NCBI GenBank assembly: GCA_039807445.1 | Contig: JBDHRG010000059.1 | Coordinates: forward strand, 1-19,383 | Direction of reading: 5' to 3' | DNA: 19,383 nt | DNA from: JBDHRG01 sp039807445 | GTDB taxonomy: Bacteria > Pseudomonadota > Gammaproteobacteria > Competibacterales > Competibacteraceae | Shown here: one piece after another, positions 1 through 7,248 of the stretch | Layout: every line of letters begins with the position of its first letter | How positions within the stretch are numbered: position 1 is the first letter of the stretch | Made by a program: the position numbers and the translations under genes | The notes under the pieces: generated by a model | Database searches by the model: none | What the model was told of the DNA's origin: nothing | Seen by the model: the letters and a program-made list of their open reading frames with translations, nothing else

Positions 1-25
1 CCCCATTCCCCATTCCCCATTCCCC
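1..25. repeat. Heptanucleotide tandem repeat (CCCCATT, about 3.5 copies)
   Basis: The unit CCCCATT is repeated three times and followed by CCCC, right at the window edge, so the array may extend further left. It lies just downstream of the stop codon of the AEC transporter gene, outside any coding region I can support. Such arrays can vary in copy number by slippage. No function can be assigned here. Confidence 0.8.
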
Positions 26-34
26 AGCAGGCTA

Positions 35-955
35 TCACCCGAAGGCGAGCACCAGCGCCAGCACCGGGGCTGACAGCAGCGTCGACAGCAGGATGCTGCT
101 CGAGGCCAGCGCCTCGTCGCCGCCGAGTTGCACCGCGAGCACGTACGAGGCCGTCGCGGTCGGCACGGCGAGCAGCAGCAGCGCGATGCGCGTGTGCTCG
201 GCCGACAGCCCGGCGAACCAGGCGAGCAGCACGCCGACCAGCGGCAGCGCCACCACTTTCAGCACCGCGGCCGAAATCAGCGGCAGCAGCCTGCCGCGCA
301 GCCGCAAGCCGACCAGCGAGCCGCCGATGCCGATCAGTCCGAGCGGCAGCGCCATCTGCCCGATCGCCTTGCAGCCGCGCGCGATCGGGGTGGGCGGCGT
401 CCAGCCGAGCGCCACGCACGCCAGCCCGAGCACGTTGGCGACCAGGATCGGGTTGGTCGCCAGCCCGCGCCACCAGCGCTTGCCGGAGCCGCGGTCGGGG
501 CGACTGGCTTGCAGCGCCAGCACCGCGAACACGCTGTAGAGCGTGAACAGCGGCGCCAGCACCACCATCGTCACCGCGCGCACGCCCTCGTTGCCGGCGA
601 AGGCGTACATCACCACCGGCAAGCCGACCAGCGCGAGGTTGCCGCGGAACACCGCCTGAGCGAAGGTGCCGCGTACCGCCGCGGTCGCGCCGAACCACGC
701 CGCGCAGCGCCAGGCGAGGGTGCCGACCACGACCGTGGCGCCGAACACCACCGCGAACAGCGCGGCGGCTTCGCCGAGCGCGAACGGCGCCGTGGTCAGC
801 TCGACGAACATCAGCACCGGCAAACCGACCCAGTAGGTCAGCCGGTTCAGCTCGGCGACCGCCTGCGCCGACAGGAAGCCGAAGCCGCGCAGCAGCGCGC
901 CGAGCGCGGCGATCATCAACACCGGGACCAGGCTGTCGAGGATGGCGGGGTTCAT
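35..955 (-). CDS. AEC family (auxin efflux carrier-type) transporter
   Basis: A 306-residue, very hydrophobic protein with about ten predicted membrane segments in two halves separated by a more polar middle near residues 150-165. This is the usual size and layout of the AEC/malonate-carrier type of secondary transporters, which sit in the inner membrane and export or exchange small organic anions. The N-terminus (MNPAILDSLVPVLMI) and the NRLTYWVGLPVLMF stretch, which follows the second predicted segment, are typical of the family. The substrate cannot be read from sequence. The gene is divergent from a dead MocR-type regulator, with a perfect palindrome in the 77-bp gap, so it may once have been controlled by that regulator. 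ATG start, TGA stop. Confidence 0.88.
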   Translation of the reverse strand: MNPAILDSLVPVLMIAALGALLRGFGFLSAQAVAELNRLTYWVGLPVLMFVELTTAPFALGEAAALFAVVFGATVVVGTLAWRCAAWFGATAAVRGTFAQAVFRGNLALVGLPVVMYAFAGNEGVRAVTMVVLAPLFTLYSVFAVLALQASRPDRGSGKRWWRGLATNPILVANVLGLACVALGWTPPTPIARGCKAIGQMALPLGLIGIGGSLVGLRLRGRLLPLISAAVLKVVALPLVGVLLAWFAGLSAEHTRIALLLLAVPTATASYVLAVQLGGDEALASSSILLSTLLSAPVLALVLAFG

Positions 956-975
956 CGGGAAGCCGGGACGTTATG

Positions 976-987
976 ATGGTGCACCAT
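976..987. promoter_or_regulatory. Perfect 12-bp palindrome, candidate operator
   Basis: ATGGTGCACCAT is its own reverse complement. It lies in the gap between the divergent AEC transporter gene (start at 955) and the MocR-type pseudogene (start at 1033), where a regulator of either gene would bind. MocR proteins commonly control a divergently transcribed neighbour, so this is a reasonable operator candidate. The assignment is inference. Confidence 0.45.
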
Positions 988-1032
988 TGTCGCAGCTCCG
1001 CACGCCAACGCACGCCCGCGCCCCACCGAGAC

Positions 1033-1632
1033 ATGCCCGCACGAACCCCGCTCTACCATCAGCTCGCCGCCGCGATGCGCGAAGGTACGCTGCGTCCCGG
1101 TGGCCGCCTGCCCTCGGTGCGCCGGCTGGCCGAGCGCCACCGCGTCAGCCTGTCGACCGCGACCTAGGTCTACCGTCGGCTCGAAGACTTGCGCCTGGTC
1201 GAGGCGCGGCCGAAGTCGGGCTACTTCGTCACCCGCCCGCCGGCCGCACCAGCGCTTGCCGCACTCGGCGCGCCGGCACCGGTGGTCGGCATCTGCGGCC
1301 CGGTCACGGAAATCCTGCGCATGACGCGCGCCAGCTGCCGCGTGCGGCTCGACATCGCCACCGGCCCGGCCGAGATCTACCCGATCGCCGAGCTGCAGAA
1401 GCTGATGCACGCCCTCAGCCGCCGCCGGCCCGAACTGCTCGCCAGCTACCCGATGGGCATCGGCGACACCGAGCTGCGCGCGCAGCTCGCGCGCCGCGCG
1501 CTCGACTACGGCTGCCGGCTGAAGCTCGACGACATCGTCGTCACCAACGGCAGCACCGAGGCGCTGAACCTGGCGCTGCGCGCGGTGACGTAGCCCGGCC
1601 ACACGGTCGCAGTCGAGTCGCCGACGTACTGG
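1033..1632 (+). pseudogene. MocR-type transcription regulator (GntR HTH plus class I aminotransferase domain), decayed
   Basis: Read through its stops, the frame encodes a GntR winged helix (about residues 1-75, including LYHQLAAAMREGTLRPGGRL and LRLVEARPKSGYFV). After it comes the start of a PLP-dependent aminotransferase-like domain (about residue 110 onward, including ASYPMGIGD and NGSTEALNLAL). That is the MocR/PdxR architecture. The gene is dead. TAG codons interrupt it at 1165-1167 (codon 45, where family members often have Gln) and at 1591-1593 (codon 187). Recognisable similarity ends near 1632 after ESPTYW, so more than half of a typical roughly 470-residue protein is missing. An IS630-type remnant follows within about 25 bp, suggesting transposition or deletion removed the 3' part. 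TAG is also used as an ordinary stop by neighbouring intact genes, so readthrough is unlikely. Confidence 0.85.
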
Positions 1633-1655
1633 CGCAGGCGGCGATCGCCGAGTTT

Positions 1656-2007
1656 CAGGTGACCGAGGACTTCCTCGGCTGGGTGTGCGAGCGCCTGGCC
1701 GCCGAGGGCAAGACGGCGCTGCTGATGGTCTGGGACAAGGGCCTGCTGGCACCTCAGCCGCCGGGTGCGAGCCTGGATCGGGGCGCACAACCGTCGGGTC
1801 AAGGCCGAGGGGGGCGTGCGGATCGTGGCTTGCTACTTGCCGAGCAAGAGTCCGTGGCTGAACCCCATCGAGCCCTGCTGGGTGCACGGCAAGCGGGCGA
1901 TCCTCGAGCCCGAGCGCCCGCTGACGACGGCCGCCGAGGTGATGGAGCGGGTCTGCGCCTACTATGACTGCGAACAGCTCGACCCCCTCACACAGGAAGT
2001 CGATTGA
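1656..2007 (+). mobile_element. IS630-family transposase remnant (C-terminal part, frameshifted)
   Basis: The fragment begins at about VTEDFLGWVCERLAAEG and continues to a DDE-type core (LLMVWD), then, in another frame, HNRRVKAEGG, YLPSKSPWLNPIEPCWVHGK and a typical C-terminal end (RVCAYYDCEQLDP). This matches the C-terminal half of IS630/Tc1-like DDE transposases. The two frames join at 1737-1740, where four bases stand in place of one codon after the catalytic-region Asp, a one-base insertion. The N-terminal half is absent, so the element is inactive. I could not identify its terminal inverted repeats or the exact left boundary. It abuts the truncated MocR gene and probably marks the rearrangement that destroyed it. 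Confidence 0.85.
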
Positions 2008-2166
2008 TCCTGCACTAGGCGGCAGCAGCGGCAGACTTCAGGATGTTCGGTCCTGCCGCGCCGCGCGCGCCTTAAGCGTTACTTCAGCCGGACGCGCGTA
2101 GCCTTTCCTCGTCGTCGAAAGTCGGATGTCGCCCGCCATCCAGCGGAGGCACTGGAGGAGGTCCGC

Positions 2167-2343
2167 ATGTCGGCGCGAATTGCCTTGACAGTGACGCTGG
2201 CGACCGCGAGCGCCGCTGCTCCGCTCGCAGCACCGCAGGCCGCACCGTGGCGGCCGGTCGTACGCGAAGAGATCATCGTCACGCGGCCCTACTGGGGGCC
2301 GCCGCACTACTGGACGCCGCCGCGCTACTGGAGCTGGCACTGA
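2167..2343 (+). CDS. Small exported Trp/Tyr/Pro-rich protein, 58 aa
   Basis: A 58-codon frame starts at ATG 2167, six bases after a very strong Shine-Dalgarno (GGAGGAGGT, within 2154-2162), and ends at TGA 2341-2343. The N-terminal 25 residues (MSARIALTVTLATASAAAPLAA) look like a signal peptide. The mature part is short and ends in an aromatic, proline-rich stretch, YWGPPHYWTPPRYWSWH, in which a (P)xYW unit recurs three to four times. I do not recognise the family. It recalls short exported proteins with aromatic repeats, but that is only a resemblance. It converges on the EamA gene, with 32 bp between the stops. A small stem (GGATG/CATCC, 2124-2141) lies in its leader. The good ribosome site and signal-like N-terminus argue that it is real. 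Confidence 0.6.
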   Translation: MSARIALTVTLATASAAAPLAAPQAAPWRPVVREEIIVTRPYWGPPHYWTPPRYWSWH

Positions 2344-2375
2344 TGCCGCCGAGGCCGAGCGCCCTGGGGGCGGTG

Positions 2376-3236
2376 CTACGCCGTCGCCGCCCTGCCCCGC
2401 GCCCGCGTCGCCCACACGGTGGCGCCGATGATCACCGCGGCGCCGGCGGCTTCGCGCAGGCTCGGCACCTCGCCGAGCAGCGCGCCGGCCAGCACGATGC
2501 CGTAGATCGGCTCCAGCGCCACCACCACGCTCGCGCTCTGCGCCCGTACCCCGTGCAGGCTGGCGATGAACAGCGTGTGCGAGAGCGCGGTGAACACCAC
2601 GCCGAGCAGCGCCAGCAGCCCCCACTGGCCCGGCGTGTCGACCAGCGGCCAGTTCACCAGCGGAGCCAGCACCAGCGCCGCGACCGCGTTCTGGGCGAAC
2701 GCCAGGCGCACCGGGTCCGAGCCGCGGGCGAAGCGGCGGTTGGCGATCGTCAGCAGGGCGAAGGCGAGCCCCGAGGCGATGCCCCACAGCAGCCCCTGCA
2801 GCGCGCGGTCGCCGAAGCTCCACGCCGGCACCAGCAGCGCCAACCCGGCGCTCACCGCCAACGCTGCCCACAGGTCGACCGCACGGCGCGTCTCGCCGAG
2901 CAGCAGCGGCGCCAGCAGCGTGACGAACAGCGGGAAGCTGGCGAAGCCGAGCAGGCCGATCGCGACGCTGCTCGCCTGGATCGCCTGGAAGAAGGTCACC
3001 CAGTGCACCGCGAGCAGCACGCCGTTCAGCACCATCGCCCCCGGCGCGGCGCCGGACCGCAGGCCGCGGCCACGCAGCACCGCGGCGAGCGCCAGCGCCG
3101 CGAACAGCGTGCGCCCGAACACCAGGTTGAACGGCGACACCGGCAGCCACTTGCCGAACAGCCCGGCGGCACCGAACAGCAGCACCGCCGCGCGCAGCGC
3201 CAGCCAGGCGCGCGCCGGGGAAGAGGCATGGGTCAT
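2376..3236 (-). CDS. EamA/DMT superfamily transporter
   Basis: A 286-residue integral membrane protein with about ten predicted helices arranged as two EamA repeats, roughly residues 10-130 and 145-280. Family-like features are the N-terminal GAAGLFGKWLPVSPFNLVFGR stretch, the glycine/alanine-rich helices, and the EPIYGIVLAGALLGE motif near the C-terminus, which is highly characteristic of EamA proteins. Members are inner-membrane exporters of metabolites or amino acids; the substrate is unknown. ATG start with an AGGAT Shine-Dalgarno-like sequence upstream on the minus strand, TAG stop. It lies 72 bp downstream of the flavodoxin-like gene on the same strand, so co-transcription is possible. 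Confidence 0.9.
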   Translation of the reverse strand: MTHASSPARAWLALRAAVLLFGAAGLFGKWLPVSPFNLVFGRTLFAALALAAVLRGRGLRSGAAPGAMVLNGVLLAVHWVTFFQAIQASSVAIGLLGFASFPLFVTLLAPLLLGETRRAVDLWAALAVSAGLALLVPAWSFGDRALQGLLWGIASGLAFALLTIANRRFARGSDPVRLAFAQNAVAALVLAPLVNWPLVDTPGQWGLLALLGVVFTALSHTLFIASLHGVRAQSASVVVALEPIYGIVLAGALLGEVPSLREAAGAAVIIGATVWATRARGRAATA

Positions 3237-3308
3237 CGACAGAGATCCTGATGTCGGTTCGAAGCGGCAGGCAGCCCGCCGCCGCCCGATGGTAGCGCGC
3301 CGACCGGG

Positions 3309-3767
3309 CTAGAACACCCCGAACGCGATCCCCGCCGCCAGCCCCATGCCCAGCTCTTCGCAGCGGGCGAGATCCTCATCGGTGAGCGCCTTGCGCGCGA
3401 TCACCGGTTCGGCGACGGTCTTCCAGCCATAGCCGGTGGCGATGCGTGCGATCTCGCGCACCGCGCCGCTGCCGTCGTTGCCGGCGCTGACGAACACCGC
3501 GTACGGCAAGCCGAGCGTCCTGCCTTCGGCCGGGTAATAGGTGCGGTCGAAGAAATCCTTGACCATGCCCGCCATGGTGCCGAAGTTCTCCGGCGTGCCG
3601 ATCAGCAGGCCGTCGCAGCCGAGCAGATCGTCGATCCCGGCTTCGCCGGCGCGCCTGAGCACCGTCTCGACCTCCTCGATCTGCCGCGCCCCGCGCAGCA
3701 CCGCCTCGGCCATGCGCCCGGTGTGGCCGGTCTGGGTGTGGTAGACGACGAGGAGGCGCTTGCGCAC
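3309..3767 (-). CDS. Flavodoxin-like FMN-binding protein / NAD(P)H-dependent oxidoreductase
   Basis: A 152-residue single-domain protein with a flavodoxin fold. The FMN phosphate-binding loop is at residues 10-17 (HTQTGHTG) after the first strand (LLVVYH). A second flavin-contacting loop is at 57-64 (GTPENFGT), followed by the helix MVKDFFDR. A third is near 94-100 (SAGNDGS). The size and GTPENFGTMAG motif place it with short flavodoxin or WrbA-like NAD(P)H oxidoreductases. The partner is unknown. I chose the GTG start at 3765-3767 because a GGAG sits six bases upstream on the minus strand and the frame begins directly with the first beta strand. TAG stop. The EamA transporter gene lies downstream on the same strand. 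Confidence 0.85.
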   Translation of the reverse strand: MRKRLLVVYHTQTGHTGRMAEAVLRGARQIEEVETVLRRAGEAGIDDLLGCDGLLIGTPENFGTMAGMVKDFFDRTYYPAEGRTLGLPYAVFVSAGNDGSGAVREIARIATGYGWKTVAEPVIARKALTDEDLARCEELGMGLAAGIAFGVF

Positions 3768-4077
3768 GGGGTGCTCCGGCGGCGGACGTGACGCTACTTT
3801 AGCCGGCGGGGCGCTGGCGCACGCACACCGTCATCGCAGGGATGCGATCGGCACTCCCTTCCATAATGCGGAATCGCTTCTAGATTTTCCGCTCAGGTGT
3901 GCGCCAGCGTGGAGTGGTGCCACCTCCGGCAGCCGCGGGCAGCCTCCCGCGGCCGTGCCGGCGCGCGACGGCGAAACGACACCGAACACAAGGCCAAAAA
4001 ACACAGGGCCAAGCACAGCGAAGGCAGCACGCCGGCGACTGACGGACTCCACCCACAGGAAACGGGGAGACGTACCG
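3768..4077 (+). other. Divergent intergenic region and leader of the PEP-CTERM gene
   Basis: This 310-bp stretch separates the divergent flavodoxin-like and PEP-CTERM genes, and I see no gene in it. A short AT-richer patch (about 3860-3895) is the likely promoter zone, but no convincing sigma70 or sigma54 box could be read. A perfect 8-bp hairpin lies at 3932-3953 (GCCGCGGG / CCCGCGGC, 6-nt loop), and an imperfect dyad around GTGGTGCCAC sits at 3914-3923. GGGGAGA at 4064-4070 is the Shine-Dalgarno of the downstream gene. The leader is long enough to hold a regulatory RNA, but I recognise none. Confidence 0.5.
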
Positions 4078-4818
4078 ATGGCTTTTTCGAAACCCACCCT
4101 GGCAGTCGTCCTGGCGGCCGCCGGCGCCGTTCTCGCGTCGGTGCCGGGCACCAGCCTGGCCACCGTGATCACGCAGGACTGCGCGCAGGGCACCCGCTGC
4201 ACGCTGCAAGAGCTGTTCGACGGCGGCGCGATCAGCGTCAACGACAAGCGCTTCAGCAACTTCGAACTGTTCGTCAACGACGGTCAGAACGCCGGCCCGG
4301 TCGACCTGACGCGGCTGATCGTCGACGGCCTGGACGACGTCGAGCGCGAAGGCTTGCGCTTCGACGGCGGCGACGTGCTGGTCGTGGCACAGACCGCACA
4401 ACCGATCGCGTCGCTGACGCTCGAGTTCGGTTTCGACGTCGAGGTGAGCGGCGGGCCACTGCACATCGCCGGCGCTTCGCAGGCGCTCGGCGAAGCCGGC
4501 TTCGGCGGCGACGGCGGCCTGGTGCAGCTGCTGAGCGAGCTGTCCGACGGCGGCTTCCTCGGCGATCTGTTCGCGCAGATCGACCACCGCAACGGCACCT
4601 CGACGCCGTCGGCGGCGCTCGCGCTCGACCCGATCCGGCAGACGCTACATTTCGACGTGTCGCTCGACCTCGCCACTGACTTCCCCGGCGACGTCGTCAG
4701 CCTGCGCGGCTTCGACCTGCGGCTGGCGCAAGTGCCCGAACCGGCGACGCTGGCGCTGTTCGGCCTGGGCTTCGCCGCCGCGGTGCGCGCTCGCCGCCGC
4801 GGCGCGCACCGCGCCTGA
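4078..4818 (+). CDS. PEP-CTERM sorting domain-containing surface/secreted protein
   Basis: A 246-residue protein with a signal peptide (about residues 1-28, cleavage after SLA) and a classic C-terminal PEP-CTERM tripartite signal: VPEPATLALFGLGFAAAV followed by a basic tail (RARRRGAHRA). Such proteins are sent through the inner membrane and cut at the PEP motif by an exosortase, ending up exported or linked to exopolysaccharide. The body has no recognisable domain. It is beta-rich in appearance, Asp/Gly rich, and has only two cysteines close together near residues 33-40, which could form a disulfide. ATG start with GGGGAGA seven bases upstream. The M28 peptidase gene follows after 36 bp and is probably co-transcribed. 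No exosortase gene is in the window. Confidence 0.9.
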   Translation: MAFSKPTLAVVLAAAGAVLASVPGTSLATVITQDCAQGTRCTLQELFDGGAISVNDKRFSNFELFVNDGQNAGPVDLTRLIVDGLDDVEREGLRFDGGDVLVVAQTAQPIASLTLEFGFDVEVSGGPLHIAGASQALGEAGFGGDGGLVQLLSELSDGGFLGDLFAQIDHRNGTSTPSAALALDPIRQTLHFDVSLDLATDFPGDVVSLRGFDLRLAQVPEPATLALFGLGFAAAVRARRRGAHRA

Positions 4819-4854
4819 CACGGGCCCCCACCTCACGGACCACGAGGAATCGCC

Positions 4855-6402
4855 ATGTCCAAGCCCATCCCTGCGCCCCGCGCACTCGGCGGCGCGCTGA
4901 TCGCGCTCGCCGCCGCCCCGGCACTGGCCGCCACGCCGCTGCCGCCGGTCGACACCAGTGCGCTGCGCGCCGCCGTCACCCTCGGCGGCGTCCGCGCCCA
5001 CCAGCAGACGCTGCAAGACATCGCCGACGCTCACGGCGGCACCCGTGCCCTCGGCACCCCCGGCTACACCGCCTCGGTCGACTACGTCGTCGAGCAGTTG
5101 CTGCAAGCCGGCTACATCGTCAAGCGGCTGCCCTTCGACATCGCCAACTGGGAAGAGTTGAGCGACCCGGTACTGGAGAAGGCCGACCCGGTCGTCCCCT
5201 TCCCGCCGGACGGGTTCAGCACCATGGACGGCTCCGGCGCCGGCAACGTCACCGGCCCGGTGGTGGCGGTCAACGTCGTGATCCCGCCCGGCGCCCCGGG
5301 AACCTCTCCCAGCGGCTGCGAGGCCGCCGACTTTGCCGGCCTCCCGGCCGGCGCGATCGCGCTGATCCAGCGCGGCACCTGCACCTTTCGCCAGAAGGCG
5401 CTGAACGCCCAGGCCGCCGGCGCGGCGGGCGCGATCATCTTCAACGAAGGCCAGCCGGGACGCGATGGCGTGCTCAACGGCACGCTGGGCGAGCCGGGCG
5501 ACATCACCATCCCGGTGATCGGCACCAGCTTCGCGATCGGCGCAGAACTGGCCGCGGCGCCAGTGCCGGTGCACATGGTGGTGGACTCGCGCATCGAGCA
5601 CATCCAGAGCGAGAACGTGATCGCCGAAACTGCGCGCGGGCGCGGCAACCGCGTGGTGATGGCCGGCGCGCACCTCGACTCGGTCCCCGAAGGCCCCGGC
5701 ATCAACGACAACGGCAGCGGCACCGCGACCCTCCTCGAGGTCGCGCTGCAGATGGCCAGGCTCAACATCGTGCCATACAACAAGGTGCGTTTCGGCTTCT
5801 GGGGGGCCGAGGAAGCCGGGCTGATCGGCTCGACGCGCTACGTCGCCTCGCTCAGCGAGCGCGACATCGGCCGCATCGCCGTGTACCTGAACTTCGACAT
5901 GCTCGGCTCGCCGAACTTCGTGCGCTTCGTCTACGACGGCGACGGCTCCGCGGGACTGTCGGGCCCCGGCCCGGACGGCTCGGATCTGATCGAGCAGGTC
6001 TTCGACGACTACTTCGCCGGGCAGAGCCTGCCGACCGAGCCGACCGCTTTCGACGGCCGCTCCGACTACGGGCCGTTCATCGCGATCGGCATCCCCGCCG
6101 GCGGGCTGTTCAGCGGCGCCGAAGCGCTGAAGACCGAGGCGCAGGCGGCCGTTTACGGCGGCAACGCCGATGAAGCCTACGACCGCTGCTACCACCAGGC
6201 TTGCGACAACATCAACAACGTGCTGCCGACCGGCGACATCTCGATCGATCAGTTCAGCGACGCCACCGCGCACTCGGTGCTGATGTTCTCGCAGAACGCG
6301 CTGCCGCGGACCTTCGCCGCGCCGACACTGCGCGGCCGCACCGCGGTCAAGCGCTTCAGCCCGGAAGACGCGCCCTACCGCGGCCCGCGGCTACAGCGCT
6401 GA
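4855..6402 (+). CDS. Exported M28 family zinc aminopeptidase with PA domain
   Basis: A 515-residue protein. The signal peptide ends near residue 25 (APALA). A protease-associated (PA) domain occupies about 130-240 (AIALIQRGTCTFRQKALNAQ, GAIIFNEG). The M28 catalytic domain covers about 250-480. All five expected zinc ligands are visible: His273 in AGAHLDS, Asp285 in GINDNGSG, Glu320 in WGAEEAG (Glu319 the general base), Asp348 in LNFDMLG, and His447 in CYHQACD. It should therefore be an active di-zinc aminopeptidase of the S. griseus/leucine aminopeptidase type, acting outside the cytoplasm. It lies 36 bp after the PEP-CTERM gene with its own GAGGA Shine-Dalgarno, likely one transcript. It has no PEP-CTERM tail itself. 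A strong hairpin follows the gene. Confidence 0.93.
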   Translation: MSKPIPAPRALGGALIALAAAPALAATPLPPVDTSALRAAVTLGGVRAHQQTLQDIADAHGGTRALGTPGYTASVDYVVEQLLQAGYIVKRLPFDIANWEELSDPVLEKADPVVPFPPDGFSTMDGSGAGNVTGPVVAVNVVIPPGAPGTSPSGCEAADFAGLPAGAIALIQRGTCTFRQKALNAQAAGAAGAIIFNEGQPGRDGVLNGTLGEPGDITIPVIGTSFAIGAELAAAPVPVHMVVDSRIEHIQSENVIAETARGRGNRVVMAGAHLDSVPEGPGINDNGSGTATLLEVALQMARLNIVPYNKVRFGFWGAEEAGLIGSTRYVASLSERDIGRIAVYLNFDMLGSPNFVRFVYDGDGSAGLSGPGPDGSDLIEQVFDDYFAGQSLPTEPTAFDGRSDYGPFIAIGIPAGGLFSGAEALKTEAQAAVYGGNADEAYDRCYHQACDNINNVLPTGDISIDQFSDATAHSVLMFSQNALPRTFAAPTLRGRTAVKRFSPEDAPYRGPRLQR

Positions 6403-6418
6403 GCCTCGCCGAGCCCGC

Positions 6419-6454
6419 CGGGCCGCGATCGTCCGCACGGGCGATCGCGGCCCG
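6419..6454. terminator. Strong hairpin between convergent genes, probable bidirectional terminator
   Basis: The arms 6419-6431 and 6442-6454 pair perfectly over 13 bp (core GGGCCGCGATCG / CGATCGCGGCCC). Inside them come a T-G wobble and two more C-G pairs, closing a GCAC tetraloop. It sits 17 bp after the M28 peptidase stop and about 70 bp beyond the end of the convergent DUF2845 gene. The T-tract is poor on both sides (CTTCGCTCTCG on plus), so classical rho-independent function is likely but not certain. It could also act as an RNA-stabilising 3' end. Confidence 0.5.
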
Positions 6455-6521
6455 CTTCGCTCTCGTGCCGCCTCGCCCGGACCCGTGCGGCGATATCGCT
6501 GGATCCTGCCGCAGCCGATCG

Positions 6522-7121
6522 CTACGGCCGCCCCGGCCGCTCCTCGAGGTCTTCCCACCCCAGCCATGTCAGCCGCCCGTCCTCGAGCAGCAGGCGCGCC
6601 GTGCGCCGCAGCGCCGGGAAATCGTAGCGCCATTCCTCGACCTCGATCTGGCGGCTGATGAAACCGCGCTCGGTGCCGACCACCGGCCGCGAGCGCCGCT
6701 CGAGCAGCGTGCGTCGGTCGGGCACCCCGCACAGCAGCTCGAGCTCGGGTGCCCAGGCGCCCGGCTTGGCGTCGAACAGCGGCCCGGCGCAGGCTTCGCG
6801 TCGCTGACGGTAGTCGCGGCCGTAGCGCCCCTGCTCGATCGCCACGACGAAACCGTCGTCGATCACCACCAGCCGGGCGAAATCGTTCGGCCCCGGCAGG
6901 TACAGCCAGACTTCGCGCGCGACGCTGCGCTCGACCGCCAGCGGCTCGGGCCCGGCGCGAAAACCGAGCGTCTGCCGCCACGCGAGCCGCGGCTCGCCGC
7001 ACGCCGCATGCAACTCGGCGCGGGTGTCGCCCACGTCGACCAGCTCGGTGCCGCAGCGCAAGGCGTACGCCGGAACGGCGGCGAGCGTGGCGGCGAGGAA
7101 GGTCAGCGATCCCAGAGGCAT
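6522..7121 (-). CDS. DUF2845 domain-containing exported protein
   Basis: A 199-residue protein with a signal peptide (about residues 1-20, cleavage after YALR or AYA). The mature part shows the DUF2845 pattern: RCGTELVDVGDTRAEL followed by a CGEP motif (Cys41), then a second CGVP motif at Cys131 in a similar helix-turn context. This suggests an internal repeat. The four cysteines at 23, 41, 111 and 131 could form disulfides in the periplasm. The family is found mainly in Gammaproteobacteria and has no established function. Its short repeated fold recalls SmpA/OmlA-type modules (inference). Start ATG at 7119-7121 fits the signal peptide, though no strong Shine-Dalgarno is visible. It is divergent from murB. 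Confidence 0.8.
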   Translation of the reverse strand: MPLGSLTFLAATLAAVPAYALRCGTELVDVGDTRAELHAACGEPRLAWRQTLGFRAGPEPLAVERSVAREVWLYLPGPNDFARLVVIDDGFVVAIEQGRYGRDYRQRREACAGPLFDAKPGAWAPELELLCGVPDRRTLLERRSRPVVGTERGFISRQIEVEEWRYDFPALRRTARLLLEDGRLTWLGWEDLEERPGRP

Positions 7122-7248
7122 GGGGTCGAGCGTAGATCATCGTCCCGAGCGGCTCCGCCCTGCTGCGGCTCGCCGACCCGGGCGACATCGCTGCGCAGAC
7201 GATTGCGATCCGCCCGATGCGCCGTGCCTCACGGTCACGCTTCCCCTG

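Noticed and set aside
1165..1593. In-frame TAG codons in the MocR gene as recoded sense codons
   Set aside because: TAG ends several intact genes in the window (EamA, flavodoxin-like, DUF2845, thrB), and the same MocR gene is also truncated, so decay is the simpler reading.
2038..3150. Long minus-strand frame of 370 codons over the EamA gene
   Set aside because: Its translation is an Ala/Arg/Gly-rich shadow with no domain. The 2376-3236 frame encodes a clear EamA protein.
3860..3895. Sigma54 promoter for the PEP-CTERM gene
   Set aside because: No GG-N10-GC pair with a suitable TGGCAC/TTGCA context could be found.
3960..4080. Cyclic di-GMP riboswitch before the PEP-CTERM gene
   Set aside because: A few short strings resemble the GEMM consensus (ACACAGGGC, and ACCGATGG at the start codon), but the core pairing and the CGCAAAGC-type segment are absent.
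4645..6273. 542-codon minus-strand frame opposite the M28 peptidase
   Set aside because: Composition is typical of antisense frames in high-GC DNA. The plus strand has a signal peptide and all catalytic residues.
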